From Cryomorphaceae bacterium (GTDB lineage Bacteria > Bacteroidota > Bacteroidia > Flavobacteriales > Flavobacteriaceae), in assembly GCA_003331875.1 (NCBI GenBank), contig QOQA01000007.1, positions 1-54,118 on the forward strand: a stretch of DNA of 54,118 nucleotides. The letters are read 5' to 3'. The translations under genes and the position numbers were made by a program. The notes below the pieces were generated by a model, which was given only the letters and a program-made list of their open reading frames with translations, did no database searches and had not been told where the DNA came from. Below are positions 53,109-54,118 of this stretch, piece after piece. Numbering within the stretch: position 1 is the stretch's first letter; every line of letters begins with the position of its first letter.

Positions 53109-53602
53109 TAGATTTCAAGTAGTCCAGTTGGTAGGTCCATCACTAAATTTTGTTTTTTTTTATCGATATTAGATATTAAACCTTTTGCAAATGGAATTAA
53201 AATATTCTTATTGTTATAATCAACAACAATTAAATTTTGTCCAACTTTTTTTTTTGTTGCAATTATTGGTCCAACAAAAGTCTTTTTGTTATATAGATTA
53301 AAGTTTACCAAAAAATCTAAATCATTATCGTTTTTTACTAACTCATCTTTTTTTATGTAAACCTCTTTCTTTAAAAGAGTTTTGGCTTTATTTTCATCAT
53401 CAATGTGAAAGAAACTAAACTTGAAAAAATGTTTTTTGTAGGGGGTTGAGTTTTTGAGCTTGAAGGGTATGTAAGTGTCTTCAATTTTTATAAAAACTGT
53501 CTTAGATTTAATGATATCAAAATTCGAGTAAACAATCAGTTGGCCACGAAAACTGAATAGTTTGGAGATAGTTCCAAAAAAAACTAACTCATCAATTTCC
53601 AT
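53108..53602 (-). CDS. rimM: Ribosome maturation factor RimM
   Basis: Helps mature the 30S head, in contact with S19. The 164 residues show the N-terminal beta-barrel (GTISKLFSFRGQLIVYSNF) and the PRC-like C-terminus (GPIIATKKKVGQNLIVVDY, then LIPFAKGLISNIDKKKQNL and DLPTGLLEI). The ATG at 53602 is six bases after the rpsP stop. The usual third member, trmD, is replaced here by an rluF-like gene. Confidence 0.93.
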   Translation of the reverse strand: MEIDELVFFGTISKLFSFRGQLIVYSNFDIIKSKTVFIKIEDTYIPFKLKNSTPYKKHFFKFSFFHIDDENKAKTLLKKEVYIKKDELVKNDNDLDFLVNFNLYNKKTFVGPIIATKKKVGQNLIVVDYNNKNILIPFAKGLISNIDKKKQNLVMDLPTGLLEI

Positions 53603-53608
53603 TAGAAA

Positions 53609-54118
53609 CTAATCTTTTTTTTCTTCATCTGTTTGAGAAACTGACTCTTCTTCAGCAGGAGCTTCTTCAGCAGGAGCCTCATCAGCAGGAGCTTCTTCAG
53701 CAGGAGCTTCTTCAGCAGGAGCCTCTTCAGCAGGAGCTTCTTCAGCAGGAGCCTCTTCAGCAGGTGCTTCTTCAGCAACAGCTTCTTCAGCAGCAGCTTC
53801 TTCAGCAGCAGCAATAGCAGCTAATTTTCTTTTTTCACTGGCTTCTTTTTCAAGAGCTAATTCTTTTTTCTTCTTTTCAGAAAGATCTTTTTCAATTTGA
53901 GAAAGCTTATCGTCTGTTTTTTTATTTCTATCATTAATCCAATCCTCAAACTTTTTGTCAGCATCTTCTTGAGTTAAGGCACCTTTTTTAACACCATTTA
54001 ATAAATGATTTTTTAAAAGCACACCTTCTTTTGATATTATAGATTTTGCTGTATCTGAGGGTTGAGCCCCAAATTGAATCCAATTTACAGTAGCATCTAT
54101 ATTTAACTCAACAATTGG
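53609..54118 (-). CDS. rpsP: 30S ribosomal protein S16 with a repetitive acidic C-terminal extension (partial)
   Basis: The frame is open through the right edge, giving 169 visible residues without the N-terminus. The S16 part starts in the middle of the protein, NIDATVNWIQFGAQPSDTAK and then ISKEGVLLKNHLL, as in S16. After it comes a charged helical linker (KKFEDWINDRNKKTDDKLSQ, then Lys/Glu-rich), and a tail of about 75 residues with repeated AEEAP units, ending SVSQTDEEKKD. S16 in most bacteria is only 80-90 residues; a longer Ala/Glu-rich form is known in Flavobacteriia. It is the first gene of the minus-strand run on the right. Confidence 0.93.
   Translation of the reverse strand, partial: PIVELNIDATVNWIQFGAQPSDTAKSIISKEGVLLKNHLLNGVKKGALTQEDADKKFEDWINDRNKKTDDKLSQIEKDLSEKKKKELALEKEASEKRKLAAIAAAEEAAAEEAVAEEAPAEEAPAEEAPAEEAPAEEAPAEEAPADEAPAEEAPAEEESVSQTDEEKKD
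53655..53804 (-). repeat. Ten tandem 15-bp units in the rpsP tail
   Basis: Ten head-to-tail copies of a 15-base unit, gcaggagcttcttca on the plus strand with a few changes, mostly at synonymous positions (cct for ctt). Each unit encodes five residues of the A-E-E-A-P type on the minus strand. Units toward the higher coordinates diverge (gcaaca, gcagca). Such repeats often vary in copy number by slippage. Confidence 0.9.

Noticed and set aside
53602-53814. Leu/Lys-only reading frame (LLKK repeats) on the minus strand
   Set aside because: It is the second frame of the 15-bp repeat inside rpsP, which stays open because the unit length is a multiple of three; it has no independent signal.
1-54118. 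CRISPR array, prophage, insertion sequence, toxin-antitoxin or riboswitch
   Set aside because: No regularly spaced repeats, transposase, integrase, phage structural gene or recognisable riboswitch was seen; the only tandem repeat is the coding one in rpsP.

Overview
The window reads as a contiguous piece of chromosome from a marine-type member of the Bacteroidota, most likely Flavobacteriia. It is strongly AT-rich and tightly packed. Signature genes support this placement: the type IX secretion translocon SprA, a PorG-type barrel, an IgGFc-binding-like secreted protein with DxDxDG calcium repeats, a VanZ-like protein, the nadK-porG-uppS-bamA-ompH-ompH-murI cluster, a bacterial GH3 protein beside a DUF2797 protein, and Bacteroidota-style promoters (TTG-N19-TAnnTTTG). 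No species can be named from the sequence alone. I see no phage, insertion sequence, CRISPR array, plasmid function or obvious island.

Layout. 1-3282 (-): 5' part of a large secreted, probable type IX cargo protein, running off the left edge. 3466-14837 (+): malic enzyme, ruvA, sprA, gcvH, a VanZ-like protein and a TonB-type protein. 14885-19817 (+): a respiratory cytochrome oxidase assembly cluster (ctaB, two subunit III proteins, subunit IV, a cysteine-free SCO-like protein, a true SCO, DUF420/CtaM-like, and a 56-residue CxxC membrane protein). 19901-27113 (+): a membrane protein, a MacB/Lol-type tripartite export system (ATPase, two permeases, adaptor, TolC-like channel) and tsaB. 27115-34882 (-): the envelope biogenesis cluster nadK, porG-like, uppS, bamA, two ompH/skp, murI and an Nfu protein. 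34957-39702 (+): pdxJ, an alpha/beta hydrolase, then tig-clpP-clpX. 39699-46444: single genes on alternating strands (GH3, DUF2797, queuosine-precursor-type transporter, folK, TrmH-type methyltransferase, mutS). 46482-46684: tRNA-Gly, tRNA-Leu and a strong terminator. 46681-54118 (-): rpsP (partial), rimM, rluF-like, a TonB-dependent receptor, a CrtI-like FAD oxidoreductase, an unknown membrane protein and a sulfatase lipoprotein.

How it works together. Two themes recur. The first is the outer membrane: BamA and the OmpH/Skp chaperones insert barrels, among them SprA, PorG and the TonB receptor. SprA and PorG export proteins such as the left-edge cargo, and the TonB-type protein can energise receptors. 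The second is aerobic respiration, where ctaB, SCO and DUF420 proteins mature the heme and copper centres of an oxidase whose subunits I and II lie elsewhere. Most of the rest is housekeeping: proteostasis, DNA repair, translation and cofactors.

Nothing here is clearly an undescribed system. The observations most worth a second look are three convergent gene pairs whose stop codons share one TTAA, the cysteine-free SCO paralogue in a copper-assembly operon, the 56-residue CxxC membrane protein beside it, the pentapeptide-repeat tail on ribosomal protein S16, a 15-bp AT-only-loop hairpin directly before murI, and a TonB receptor translationally coupled to a CrtI-like oxidase.
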